64,000 nucleotides of DNA from an uncultured Acetatifactor sp. GTDB taxonomy: Bacteria > Bacillota > Clostridia > Lachnospirales > Lachnospiraceae. Shown piece by piece: positions 49,249-59,443 of this stretch. A model generated the notes under the pieces. The model was not told where the DNA came from. It made no database searches and saw nothing but the letters and a program-made list of their open reading frames with translations. The first letter of the stretch is position 1, and each line of letters opens with the position of its first letter. A program made the translations under genes and the position numbers. The DNA is taken from positions 18,478 to 82,477 of the forward strand of contig CAJUFO010000011.1 in assembly GCA_910585615.1 (NCBI GenBank), written 5' to 3'.

Positions 49249-49761
49249 TTAATGATGGCTGCGGCCATGATGACCGGAGCCGTGGCATCCTCCTCCGTAG
49301 CTGCCGGAGCAGCCGTTCCATTCCCTGTGATGCCCGCCGTAGCCCCCGTTACCGCCGTAATAGGGGGAGCCTGTGCCATAGGCTGCCCCGTCGAATCCGT
49401 ATACTGCCTGGGGCTGCGCCTGTGCCGCCGTAGCCGCCTGGGGCTGGCTCTCCGTCGCTGCACCTGCTGCCGGCTGGCTCCCCGCCGCTGTATTAGCGCC
49501 CTGGGCCGCCCCGTCTCCGCCGTGGCAGTACTCCCAATTGTCGCAGACCCCGCTCACATCGATGCCCCAGTAAGCGCAATCCTGCCCGCCGCCATAGCAG
49601 AACAGATGATGTCCGCCCTCATGGCTCCCTCTGTACTGGCACAGACCGCTTCCCTGAATCACCCTGCCCGCGCAGGTCCCGTGATGCCCTGCGGAAACGG
49701 TCATGCCCATGGACAGCGTCAGCACAAGGGTTGCCCCCATTGAAATGATTCTCTTCTTCAT
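49249..49761 (-). CDS. Secreted His/Cys/Gly-rich protein
   Basis: 170 residues from MKKRIISMGATLVLTLSMGM at 49761 (GGAGGTATGGAAG upstream). A clear signal peptide ends at SAGHHGTC. The mature part holds Cys-rich CAYWGIDVSGVCDNWEYCHGG, a Gln/Ala linker and a Gly/His/Tyr tail (GHHREWNGCSGSYGGGCHGS). It looks like a secreted metal-binding or surface protein. It precedes the ECF/RsgI pair, which may control it. Confidence 0.65.
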   Translation of the reverse strand: MKKRIISMGATLVLTLSMGMTVSAGHHGTCAGRVIQGSGLCQYRGSHEGGHHLFCYGGGQDCAYWGIDVSGVCDNWEYCHGGDGAAQGANTAAGSQPAAGAATESQPQAATAAQAQPQAVYGFDGAAYGTGSPYYGGNGGYGGHHREWNGCSGSYGGGCHGSGHHGRSHH

Positions 49762-49860
49762 CCTTCCATACCTCCATTCCGATGATGCCGTTGTTTTCAT
49801 GTCTTTACTTATAATACGACAGACCGGAAGGAAACCTTGCATCTGTATCGCAAAAAAATT

Positions 49861-51057
49861 TTATTTATCAAAAATCTCTTTCCAGGATTTCTTTTTCTTG
49901 CCTTCCTTATGGCCCTCCTTACCCTCCTCCCCGTGCTCCGGCTCCGAGGACACGTTCTTGGCCGCATTCAGCGAATTTCCTGTAATCTCATCGAACTGGC
50001 GCAGCAGCTCCCTGGCCTCTGGCTTGAGCTTGTCAGGCACCTGCACCACCAAGGTCACATAGTGGTCGCCCCGCACGTCCTTGTTCCGCCAGGAGGGCAC
50101 GCCCTTGCCCCGCAACCGTATCCGGGTATCCGTCTGGGTACCGGCCTTCACATCGTAGATGACCTTGCCGTCCACGGTGTCAATCAGAATCTCGCCGCCC
50201 AGCGCCGCCACCGCGAAGGACACGGGGACAGTGGAATAGATATCGAAATCCTGCCGCTGGAAGATGGGATGCCGCCCCACAATCACCTCTATCAGCACAT
50301 CCCCTCTGGGGCCGCCATTGATGCCGGGCTCGCCCAGACCCGGCATGCGGGTGGACTGGCCGTTGTCGATGCCCGCGGGGATATCCACGGAGTAACGTTT
50401 TTTCATGGATATATATCCGGTTCCCCGGCAGTCCGCGCACTTGTCCTTGATTATCTTGCCGCTGCCCTGGCAATCGGGACAGGTCTGCACATTGCGCACC
50501 GTGCCGAAGAGGGACTGCTGGGTGAAGACCACCTGGCCCTTGCCGCCGCATTTCGGGCAGGTTTCGGGGCTGGTCCCGGGCTTGGCGCCGGAGCCGTTAC
50601 AGGTCTTACAGGTCTCCTTCACGTTCAGCTCGATTTCTTTCTTGCAGCCGAATACAGCCTCCTCAAAGGTGACGCGGACGCTGGTCCGCAGGTTCGCGCC
50701 CTTCATAGGGCCATTGCTACGGCCTCTGCTTCGGCCTCCCCCGAAGAGATCGCCGAAAATATCACCGAAAATATCGCCGAAATCAGCCCCGCTGAAATCG
50801 AACCCTCCGCCTCCGCCCATCCCGCCTTCGAAAGCGGCATGGCCGAACTGATCGTACTGCCGCCTCTTATCCGGATCGCTCAACACGGCATAGGCTTCCG
50901 AGGCCTCCTTAAATTTCTTCTCCGCCTCCGCATCCCCCGGGTTCATGTCCGGATGATACTTCTTCGCCAGAACACGGTACGCTTTCTTGATTGCAGCATC
51001 ATCTGCAGCTTTATCCACGCCGAGGACTTCATAATAGTCGCGCTTCTGCTCCGCCAT
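49861..51057 (-). CDS. dnaJ: Chaperone DnaJ
   Basis: 398 residues from MAEQKRDYYEVLGVDKAADD at 51057 (GAGGTGTTTGCT upstream). The J domain has KKYHPDMNPGD; a Gly/Phe-rich linker follows; four zinc repeats read CKTCNGSGAKPG, CPKCGGKGQV, CPDCQGSGKI and CADCRGTGYI. It delivers unfolded proteins to DnaK. It is separated from dnaK by a hairpin terminator that would lower its expression. Confidence 0.97.
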   Translation of the reverse strand: MAEQKRDYYEVLGVDKAADDAAIKKAYRVLAKKYHPDMNPGDAEAEKKFKEASEAYAVLSDPDKRRQYDQFGHAAFEGGMGGGGGFDFSGADFGDIFGDIFGDLFGGGRSRGRSNGPMKGANLRTSVRVTFEEAVFGCKKEIELNVKETCKTCNGSGAKPGTSPETCPKCGGKGQVVFTQQSLFGTVRNVQTCPDCQGSGKIIKDKCADCRGTGYISMKKRYSVDIPAGIDNGQSTRMPGLGEPGINGGPRGDVLIEVIVGRHPIFQRQDFDIYSTVPVSFAVAALGGEILIDTVDGKVIYDVKAGTQTDTRIRLRGKGVPSWRNKDVRGDHYVTLVVQVPDKLKPEARELLRQFDEITGNSLNAAKNVSSEPEHGEEGKEGHKEGKKKKSWKEIFDK

Positions 51058-51105
51058 AGCAAACACCTCATATCGAAAATAAGTATATTTTTAAACTACT
51101 ACAGA

Positions 51106-51147
51106 AAATCTAAGCCGGCACCATTTTCCTGCCACCGACTTAGATTT
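51106..51147 (-). terminator. Hairpin between dnaK and dnaJ
   Basis: AAATCTAAG (51106-51114) and CTTAGATTT (51139-51147) form the outer stem with further GC pairs inside, and a short T-run follows on the minus strand. It probably lets only part of the dnaK transcript reach dnaJ. Confidence 0.65.
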
Positions 51148-51175
51148 CCCTCTTGCGCCGAATGTCTATACCTGT

Positions 51176-53047
<1,872 letters not shown>

Positions 53048-53180
53048 TTTTTATATCCTCCTGAATTGTTCTGCCTTTATCTTGAAAATAATTCTTGATA
53101 CCTAACCACTGATAATCTGCTGCAATTCTGGAAGAATGCCCGCTTTTGGCATTCTTCCGTGTGAGAATGGTTTACAAGAC

Positions 53181-53250
53181 GAACTTGTTCGCTTGTGAAC
53201 CTAGAAGTTCTTAGCCTGTGTTCTATACAGGCTTAGAACTTCTTCTCACA
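53181..53250 (-). repeat. Hairpin repeat at the grpE stop codon (copy B)
   Basis: It matches copy A (34041-34110) at the same offsets; the AGAAGTTCT arms are shared, and the inner stem (TTAGCCTGT with ACAGGCTTA) differs from copy A but still pairs. On the minus strand it begins with the end of grpE (GTGTGAGAAGAAGTTCTA). A second hairpin (GGAAGAATGCC...GGCATTCTTCC, 53130-53157) lies beside it. Confidence 0.65.
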
Positions 53251-53947
53251 CTACTACCGCTACCATGGAGTGCCTAACTACGCTGTCGCGGTAGGTGTAC
53301 CCCTTCTGCAGCTCCTGAGCCACCGTGCCGGATCCGTACTCCTCGCTCTCCACCTGCATCACCGCGTTGTGGAGGTTGGGGTCGAACTCCTGCCCTACGG
53401 CCTCGATGGGCTTCACCCCGATGTTCTCCAGCTCCGTCATAAGCTGCTTGTAGATTCGGTTCATGCCGTCCACGAAGGGATCCTCCTTCTTGTCCTCGGG
53501 CACCGTGGCCAGCCCTCTCTCGAAATTGTCCACCACCGGAAGCATCTTCTCGATGACGCTCTTGGCGCCGGTTTCGAACATGGCGCGCTTCTCCTTCTCC
53601 GTCCGGTTACGGAAATTCTCGAATTCCGCCAGCTGGCGCTTCACCTTATCCTCCAGCTGTTCAATCTGGTCCTTATAGCCCTGGGCCTTTTTGTCCAGCT
53701 TGGCCTGCTTCTTGGCCGCCCGCTTCTCCGCCCAGGTCTTGGGGTCCTCTCCCTCGGGAGCCGTGTCGCTCTCCTCCCCGGCTTCCTCCGCCGCTGCTTC
53801 CTCCGTTCCGACGTCCTGGGCCTGCTGCCCCTTCTCGGGCTCCGGCGCCTCGGCGCCCTCCTCTGCCCTGTCCTCCGTCCCTGGGGCTTCCTGATTCTTT
53901 TCTATTTCCATATCCTTTTCCTGCTCTGCCATATCCCCGATTGTCAA
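53246..53947 (-). CDS. grpE: Nucleotide exchange factor GrpE
   Basis: Up to 233 residues; starts at 53947 (TTG), 53932 (ATG) or 53911 (ATG) are possible, the last preceded by GGAAAAGGAT. The first 95 residues are acidic and disordered. The long helix (DQIEQLEDKVKRQLAEFENF) and the head (MLPVVDNFERGL, PIEAVGQEFDPNLHNAVMQV) are typical. It releases ADP from DnaK. Confidence 0.95.
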   Translation of the reverse strand: MTIGDMAEQEKDMEIEKNQEAPGTEDRAEEGAEAPEPEKGQQAQDVGTEEAAAEEAGEESDTAPEGEDPKTWAEKRAAKKQAKLDKKAQGYKDQIEQLEDKVKRQLAEFENFRNRTEKEKRAMFETGAKSVIEKMLPVVDNFERGLATVPEDKKEDPFVDGMNRIYKQLMTELENIGVKPIEAVGQEFDPNLHNAVMQVESEEYGSGTVAQELQKGYTYRDSVVRHSMVAVVV

Positions 53948-54017
53948 CCTCCATTCCTTTTGCCACTATTTTACTGCTATTTCACTTCTGTCTTGCTTCT
54001 ATCAGCTTCTATATGCC

Positions 54018-55049
54018 CTATCCTTTCTTCCCATATAGCTCGTCAAGCTGTGTCTGTATGGCCCGAAGCGTCCCTACGACCTTGTCGTAATCCATCCGCT
54101 TGGGCCCTACGATACCGATTGTTCCCTTCATGCCGCCGCCCAATTCATAGGTGGCGGTGACCACGCTACAGTCCTTCATGCTCTGCACCTGGGTCTCCGC
54201 GCCGATGTACACCTGGATGCCCGTCTCCTCGCCCCCTGTGTGGGCTTCCTGAAGGAGCTCTCCCAGGAGCTGTTTTTCCTCAAAGGTGTTGATTAGCTCG
54301 CTGGCTTTCTGCTGGTCGGCCAGCTCCGGATAGCGGAAGATATTGTTGGTGCCGCTGGTGTAAATCTCCAGGTCTTCCTCGGCCCTGATGGCCTCCGCCA
54401 CCGCGTCGATGACCTCGCTGACGATGGCGCTGTGGATGCCCGCCTGTTGCTTCATGACAGCTATCATGGCCAGGTTGATCTCGTCGATGGACAGGCCGTT
54501 CAAGTAGGTGTTCAGCAGGATGTTCAGCTTCAGCAGGGTCTCGTCATCCAGCTCCTCCTGCACGGAGAGGATGTTGTTCTTAATCACATTCCCCTGGATG
54601 ACGATTACTGCCAGAATCTGCCCCGCGTCCACCCGGGAGAGCTGGATGAACTTCAGCTTGCTGCGCTTGGTCTGGGGGGCGGAAATCATGGTGGCGTACT
54701 GGGTGTTCTGTGCCAGCACCCTGGCCATCTGCTTTAGGAGCGTCTCCATCTTGTCCTGGCGCTCCACCAGCATATCCCGCATCTCCACCACTTCCCGCTC
54801 CTTCTCGGCCATCATGGCGTCCACATAGAGACGGTAGCCCTTGTCTGACGGAATCCTGCCCGCAGAGGTATGGGGCTGGAAAATGTATCCCATCTCCTCC
54901 AGGTCGGCCATCTCGTTGCGGATGGTGGCAGAGCTCAGGTTCAGGTCGGTGTACTTGGAAATGGTTCTGCTGCCAACCGGCTCCCCTGTCTCCAGGTAAT
55001 TGCGGATGACTGCCTGCAGGATTTTCTTTTTTCTCTCATCCAGCTCCAT
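54018..55049 (-). CDS. hrcA: Heat-shock repressor HrcA
   Basis: 343 residues from MELDERKKKILQAVIRNYLE at 55049 (AAAGGGAGGCAGCTTGG upstream). The winged helix (VGSRTISKYTDLNLSSATIR, NEMADLEEMGYIFQPHTSAG) and the GAF-like domain up to GGGMKGTIGIVGPKRMDY are clear. It binds the CIRCE element directly upstream and is kept active by GroE or DnaK in unstressed cells. Confidence 0.97.
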   Translation of the reverse strand: MELDERKKKILQAVIRNYLETGEPVGSRTISKYTDLNLSSATIRNEMADLEEMGYIFQPHTSAGRIPSDKGYRLYVDAMMAEKEREVVEMRDMLVERQDKMETLLKQMARVLAQNTQYATMISAPQTKRSKLKFIQLSRVDAGQILAVIVIQGNVIKNNILSVQEELDDETLLKLNILLNTYLNGLSIDEINLAMIAVMKQQAGIHSAIVSEVIDAVAEAIRAEEDLEIYTSGTNNIFRYPELADQQKASELINTFEEKQLLGELLQEAHTGGEETGIQVYIGAETQVQSMKDCSVVTATYELGGGMKGTIGIVGPKRMDYDKVVGTLRAIQTQLDELYGKKG

Positions 55050-55072
55050 CCAAGCTGCCTCCCTTTCTGTTA

Positions 55073-55099
55073 TTAGCACTCGTTTAAGGGGAGTGCTAA
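55073..55099 (-). promoter_or_regulatory. CIRCE operator
   Basis: TTAGCACTC-N9-GAGTGCTAA, a perfect match to the consensus, 24 bp upstream of the hrcA start and downstream of its promoter. HrcA binds here to repress the hrcA-grpE-dnaK transcript. Confidence 0.97.
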
Positions 55100-55113
55100 T
55101 ATCTACTAACCAT

Positions 55114-55142
55114 AAAATAGCACTTACCCTATCCATTGTCAA
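55114..55142 (-). promoter_or_regulatory. hrcA operon promoter
   Basis: On the minus strand TTGACA (55137-55142) is followed by a 17-bp spacer and TATTTT (55114-55119). CIRCE follows 14 bp downstream, close to the expected transcription start. Confidence 0.8.
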
Positions 55143-55262
55143 CCGATTTCCTCAAAAATAATTCTAAAAAAATTCTAAATAATCGAGTAGGGGAATGCCC
55201 TTCTCCCCTACCCGCCGCCTAAGCGGCATACTGCCTCTGCGCGGGCCTGCGCATACAAAAAA

Positions 55263-55291
55263 ACAGAATCCTCGCCAAGCAAGAATCCTGT
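55263..55291 (-). terminator. Terminator after the DUF6465 gene
   Basis: ACAGAATCC (55263-55271) pairs with GAATCCTGT (55283-55291) allowing G-U pairs, followed on the minus strand by seven T. A second hairpin (GTAGGGGA...TCCCCTAC, 55187-55211) lies farther along. Confidence 0.7.
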
Positions 55292-55320
55292 TTTCCGCAC
55301 CCCTTTTTTCCTTATGGACT

Positions 55321-55785
55321 TCAGATGTCGAAGCAGCCGGAGACTTCGCCGTTCATCACATAGTAGACCTTGTTCTCCTCCGGCTTCACGTACATCTCTA
55401 CGCTCTCTAACTCGCCCACCTTGCGCTTCAGGTCGTATTTCCATACGTCCTTAGCAATCTTCAGCAAGTCTTCCTGTGAGTAGGACCTGCCTGCGTACTG
55501 GACGTGGAGGACGCTCTCCACAGCCTTCTTTGCCGTGGCCTTCGGCTCTGCCTTCTTTGCGGCGGCTTTCGTGGCCTTGGGGACCTCCTCCACCGGCGCC
55601 TCCTTTGTAGCCCTGGCCGCGGTCTTCTTCGCGGGAGCCTTCTTGGGCTGCTCCGCCTGGGGCTCTGTCGCCTTGGTTTCTGCTATTTCTTCTGTCTTTA
55701 TCTCTTCTGCCTTGGGTTTGATAGCTTCCGCCACTACTGTTTCCGTAGTCTTTGCTGCAGTTTTCGTCGATTTTCTTCCTGCCAT
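55321..55785 (-). CDS. DUF6465 protein with a histone-H1-like tail
   Basis: 154 residues from MAGRKSTKTAAKTTETVVAE at 55785 (AAAGGAAGTGGACAATC upstream). The N-terminal 95 residues are rich in Lys, Ala and Glu (KKAPAKKTAARATKEAPVEE), histone-H1-like. The C-terminal 60 (VQYAGRSYSQEDLLKIAKDV, PEENKVYYVMNGEVSGCFDI) is the DUF6465 fold. Such proteins are common in Lachnospiraceae; function unknown, perhaps nucleic-acid binding. Separate from the hrcA operon. Confidence 0.82.
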   Translation of the reverse strand: MAGRKSTKTAAKTTETVVAEAIKPKAEEIKTEEIAETKATEPQAEQPKKAPAKKTAARATKEAPVEEVPKATKAAAKKAEPKATAKKAVESVLHVQYAGRSYSQEDLLKIAKDVWKYDLKRKVGELESVEMYVKPEENKVYYVMNGEVSGCFDI

Positions 55786-56113
55786 GATTGTCCACTTCCT
55801 TTCTCTCATATCTATGTTCCATTTGAATTTATGAAAACAGGCATGAAACGGCGCTCCGTCCCGCCTGCCCTGCTGTATTGTATTCCTTTTTGCAAAAAAA
55901 GTCAACTATATACTGTTCATTCTCCTCCGGCACGCCTGTCCCGGCTCCGTGACACTGCTGAATATTCCGGGGAAACGGCCCGTGAATCGTGCAGAAATCC
56001 GCGGATTTCCTCCGGCCTATGATGTCAGGCCTGTGGTATTTGTGCAGGATATCCATATTTTTCCCGCCTCTGCGCACAGAATCGCCAAATGGCGGGAGGC
56101 CGCGCATCTGCTT

Positions 56114-56998
56114 TTATCCCGCCAGCCCGAAGTACAGCAGCACCACCGCCCCAAGCGCGATGCGGTACCAGCCGAAGACCTTGAAGTCATGCTTCTTGAT
56201 GTATCCCATCAGGAACCGGAGCACGAACAGGGACACGATGAAGGACACCACTGTCCCCACGATCAGCAGCGTCAGTTCCATGGAGGTGAACGCGAAGCCG
56301 AATTTCACCACCTTCAGGAGGCTGGCTCCGAACATCACCGGAATGGCCAGGAAGAAAGTGTACTCTGCCGCCACCGTCCTGGACACGCCAATCAGCAGGG
56401 CGCCCACAATCGTGGCACCGGAGCGGGAGGTACCGGGGAACACGGCGGCGATCAGCTGGAACACACCGATGAGGAAAGCGGTCTGGAAGGTGATTTGTGA
56501 GAGCCTGCGTATCCTGGGCCTCCTCCCCTTGTTCCAGCTCTCCACCACGATGAAGGCCACGCCGAACACAATCAGGGCGATTGCCACGCTGGTGGGGTTA
56601 TAGAACAGCTCATCGAACACGTCGTCGAACAGGATGCCGATTACCGCTGCCGGCACGCAGGACACCAGAATCTTGAACCACAGGATCCAGATGTCCTTCT
56701 TGAAATAGGACAGGATGCCGGTCTCCCCTGTCTCCTCCCTCTCCCTCCTGGTCAGGGCGAAGGGCCAGATCTGGCCCCAGAACAGCACCACCACCGCCAG
56801 GATGGCCCCCAGCTGGATGACCACATCGAACATGCCGAAGAATTCCTCGCTGACGCCAATGCCGTCCTCAAGCGGGCGGAACGGCATCAGACTCTCCACC
56901 AGAATCAGGTGCCCCGTGCTGCTGATGGGCAGCCACTCCGTGATGCCCTCCACTATACCATAGATGATTGCCTTGATGATTTCAATGAACTGTTCCAT
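56114..56998 (-). CDS. uppP: Undecaprenyl-diphosphatase UppP (BacA)
   Basis: 294 residues from MEQFIEIIKAIIYGIVEGIT at 56998 (GGAGAGTGAAG upstream). EGITEWLPISSTGHLILVES is the conserved first motif, and PGTSRSGATIVGALLIGVSR the second, with the catalytic Glu, Ser, His and Arg. About eight TM segments. It recycles the undecaprenyl carrier for cell-wall synthesis, and its overexpression gives bacitracin resistance. Confidence 0.97.
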   Translation of the reverse strand: MEQFIEIIKAIIYGIVEGITEWLPISSTGHLILVESLMPFRPLEDGIGVSEEFFGMFDVVIQLGAILAVVVLFWGQIWPFALTRREREETGETGILSYFKKDIWILWFKILVSCVPAAVIGILFDDVFDELFYNPTSVAIALIVFGVAFIVVESWNKGRRPRIRRLSQITFQTAFLIGVFQLIAAVFPGTSRSGATIVGALLIGVSRTVAAEYTFFLAIPVMFGASLLKVVKFGFAFTSMELTLLIVGTVVSFIVSLFVLRFLMGYIKKHDFKVFGWYRIALGAVVLLYFGLAG

Positions 56999-57046
56999 CT
57001 TCACTCTCCATTCTTTCTTTTATGTCGCTTCCTGTGCGCCAAGCGC

Positions 57047-57901
57047 TCATTTCTCCAAAAAAGCCAGCAGCTCCAGGTAACATCCTGCCGCGTCCCGGTA
57101 GCCCTGGCGGTACAGGGCCCGAAGCTTCTTCCCGTCCTTCTCCACCCGGCCCACGCCGCTGGGCGCCTTCGGCCGGATGACGAAGGCCTGGCCGCTCTTT
57201 CGCAGCCTCTCCACATAGGCCACCTGCTCATTATAGCGCGTCCCCCTGTGGGCCATCAGCTCCGCCACCTTCGGATATCGCCAGTACCGCGCCCGCAGCA
57301 GCCAGAGCATATAGGCTTTGACCCGCCTCCTCACGAAGGATGTCTCCTTGGTCATGACCACCACGTTCTTCCGGTTGCCGTCCAGGACGGATTTCTGGAG
57401 GGGGATAGAGTCGCTCAAGCCCCCGTCCAGGTACAGCCCGCCGCCAATCCTCACGTTCCGGGACACCAGCGGCAGGGAGGCGGAGGCCCGGATCTTTACG
57501 ATGTCCTTTTTCATGTCCCGTATCCGGAAATACGTCGGCTTCCCGGTGACGATGTCCGTGGCCACGCTATAGGCCTTTCCTCTATACTGCTCAAAGGCCT
57601 TGTAGTCATAGGGATTGAGCTGCTCCGGCACCAGCCGGTAATTCATGTCCGCGTTGAACAGGTCTCCCGTGGTCAACAGGCTCCACAGGCTGCAGTACCT
57701 TTTGTCGTCCAGGTAATCTATGCACACATCCCTGGCTCGGCCCCGCTGCTTCGAGAGATAGCTGCACATGCTGCAGGCCCCCGCGGACACGCCGTACACG
57801 CTGGAAAATTCTATGCCCTTATCCAGAAAAAAATCGATCACTCCGGCGGTGTAAAGCCCCTTCATGCCGCCGCCCTCCAATATCAGTCCTGCCTGATACA
57901 T
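57047..57901 (-). CDS. Patatin-like phospholipase
   Basis: 284 residues from MYQAGLILEGGGMKGLYTAG at 57901 (AAGGTGGGGCTC upstream). Oxyanion loop GGGMKG, catalytic serine in GVSAGAC (GxSxG) and the Asp in DGGLSD. DUF6363-like C-terminus follows. A cytoplasmic or membrane-surface lipid acyl hydrolase of the YjjU/RssA group. It lies 56 bp after the aminotransferase start region, same direction. Confidence 0.92.
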   Translation of the reverse strand: MYQAGLILEGGGMKGLYTAGVIDFFLDKGIEFSSVYGVSAGACSMCSYLSKQRGRARDVCIDYLDDKRYCSLWSLLTTGDLFNADMNYRLVPEQLNPYDYKAFEQYRGKAYSVATDIVTGKPTYFRIRDMKKDIVKIRASASLPLVSRNVRIGGGLYLDGGLSDSIPLQKSVLDGNRKNVVVMTKETSFVRRRVKAYMLWLLRARYWRYPKVAELMAHRGTRYNEQVAYVERLRKSGQAFVIRPKAPSGVGRVEKDGKKLRALYRQGYRDAAGCYLELLAFLEK

Positions 57902-57956
57902 GAGCCCCACCTTTCTGACAATTCTGTCATTTATGTTCCGTGCAGGCTTCCTGCCC

Positions 57957-59144
57957 CTAGCGGTAGGTCTCCTCCACGAACCGCCGCAGGGCCTTCAGCG
58001 ACCGCTCCACCTTTTCGGTAGCGATGCAGTAGGCCATGCGGAAATATCCCGGCGCGCCGAAGGTGTCCCCGGGCACCAACACCAGGTCATAGGCCAGCGC
58101 CTTGCGGCAAAACGCCTTGGCATCCTCCTCCAGGGCCTTGGGAAAGATGTAGAAAGTCCCGCCGGGCTTCACGCAGGTAAAGCCCAAATCCACCAGCTCC
58201 TTGTAGAGGATTTCCATGTTGGTCTCATAGACGCTCAAGTCTGCCGTCTTGTCCAGCACTTTGGCCACGGCAAACTGGATGATGGACGGCGGGCAGTTAT
58301 GCCCGGTGCCCCTGGAGATCTGGCCGCACATGTTGACCATGGTCTCCGCGTCCCTGCATCTGGGGTTCACTGCCACATAGCCGATACGCTCCCCGGGGAT
58401 GGACAGGGACTTGGAGAAGGAATAGCACATGATGGTATCATCGTAAAAGGCGGACACGCAGGGGGCATCCACACCCCCAAATATGATTTCGCGGTATGGT
58501 TCATCAGAAATCAGGTATATGGCGTGCCCGTATTCCGCTGATTTCTGCCGCAGGAGATCTGCCAGCCTCTGGAGGGTCGCTGCGGAATAAGCCACGCCAG
58601 AGGGATTGTTGGGGGTGTTGACCAGCACTGCCATCACCTTCTCGGTGAGCATCTCCTGAAATTTTCCGAAATGAATCTGGAAGCTCTCCGTGTCCGGTGG
58701 CACCACCTTCAGCACCGCCCCGGTGAGGTTCACATAGGGGCCGTACTCCGGGAAATGAGGGGCGAAGGTCAGAATCTCATCCCCCGGCTCCGTCACCAGG
58801 CGGAACGCATGGGCCAGCGCCCCCGCCGCGCCGGAGGCCATGAAGATATGCTCCTTCCGGTAGGGCAGGCCGAACCGCTTCTCCAGGGATGCCGCCACCG
58901 CCTCCCTGACGCTGGTGATGCCCAGGCTGGGGCTATAGCCGTGGAGCTCATTGGTCTCCCTATTTGCCAGCATATGAATCATCTCGTCCGTAAATGCCTG
59001 GGGCACGGGCACGGAGGGGTTCCCCAGGCTGTAGTCGAACACGTTCTCATATCCGATTTCCTGGCCCCTGGCCGTCGCGAACTCCGACAGCTCCCTGATG
59101 ACTGATTTTCCTGCCAGCATGTCTTTATATTTTTGCACTAGCAT
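57957..59144 (-). CDS. PLP-dependent class I/II aminotransferase
   Basis: 395 residues. N-terminal DYSLGNPSVPVPQAF, the cofactor-binding loops MASGAAGALAHAFRLV and NTPNNPSGVAYSAATL, the PLP lysine in CYSFSKSLSIPGERIGYVAV, and the substrate Arg near YFRMAYCIATEK. The family includes aspartate and aromatic aminotransferases; the exact amino acid cannot be told. No biosynthetic neighbour helps. Confidence 0.92.
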   Translation of the reverse strand: MLVQKYKDMLAGKSVIRELSEFATARGQEIGYENVFDYSLGNPSVPVPQAFTDEMIHMLANRETNELHGYSPSLGITSVREAVAASLEKRFGLPYRKEHIFMASGAAGALAHAFRLVTEPGDEILTFAPHFPEYGPYVNLTGAVLKVVPPDTESFQIHFGKFQEMLTEKVMAVLVNTPNNPSGVAYSAATLQRLADLLRQKSAEYGHAIYLISDEPYREIIFGGVDAPCVSAFYDDTIMCYSFSKSLSIPGERIGYVAVNPRCRDAETMVNMCGQISRGTGHNCPPSIIQFAVAKVLDKTADLSVYETNMEILYKELVDLGFTCVKPGGTFYIFPKALEEDAKAFCRKALAYDLVLVPGDTFGAPGYFRMAYCIATEKVERSLKALRRFVEETYR

Positions 59145-59443
59145 TTCATTCTCTTCCTTTCTTAAATATTCCTTTGTAATATTACCATTCTTCCATGTTA
59201 ATAATATGCCATAATTTCGTGCGCTCCGGCGTATACAATCCTGTGCGCTTCTGTGAACCTGGAATTCAGAAGTTGACTGATGTCCTTCCTTTTCAATATT
59301 TTACCACATTTCTCTCCCATTACAAGCAAAAAAACGCAGCCGCCATGGTCGCAGCCGCATTTTCTGTCACCTTTTTCGTTTCCTTCATCCATTGCCATGC
59401 CAAATCCGTCAGGGCCTTTCCTTGGGCAATCCGTCCATGTCCT
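59145..59443. other. Intergenic region between glpK and the aminotransferase gene
   Basis: About 300 bp. It must hold the aminotransferase promoter; AGGAAGAGAATGAAATGC gives the ribosome binding site at its left edge. The ORFs read here are short and without recognisable features. I see no clear terminator or operator. Confidence 0.5.
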
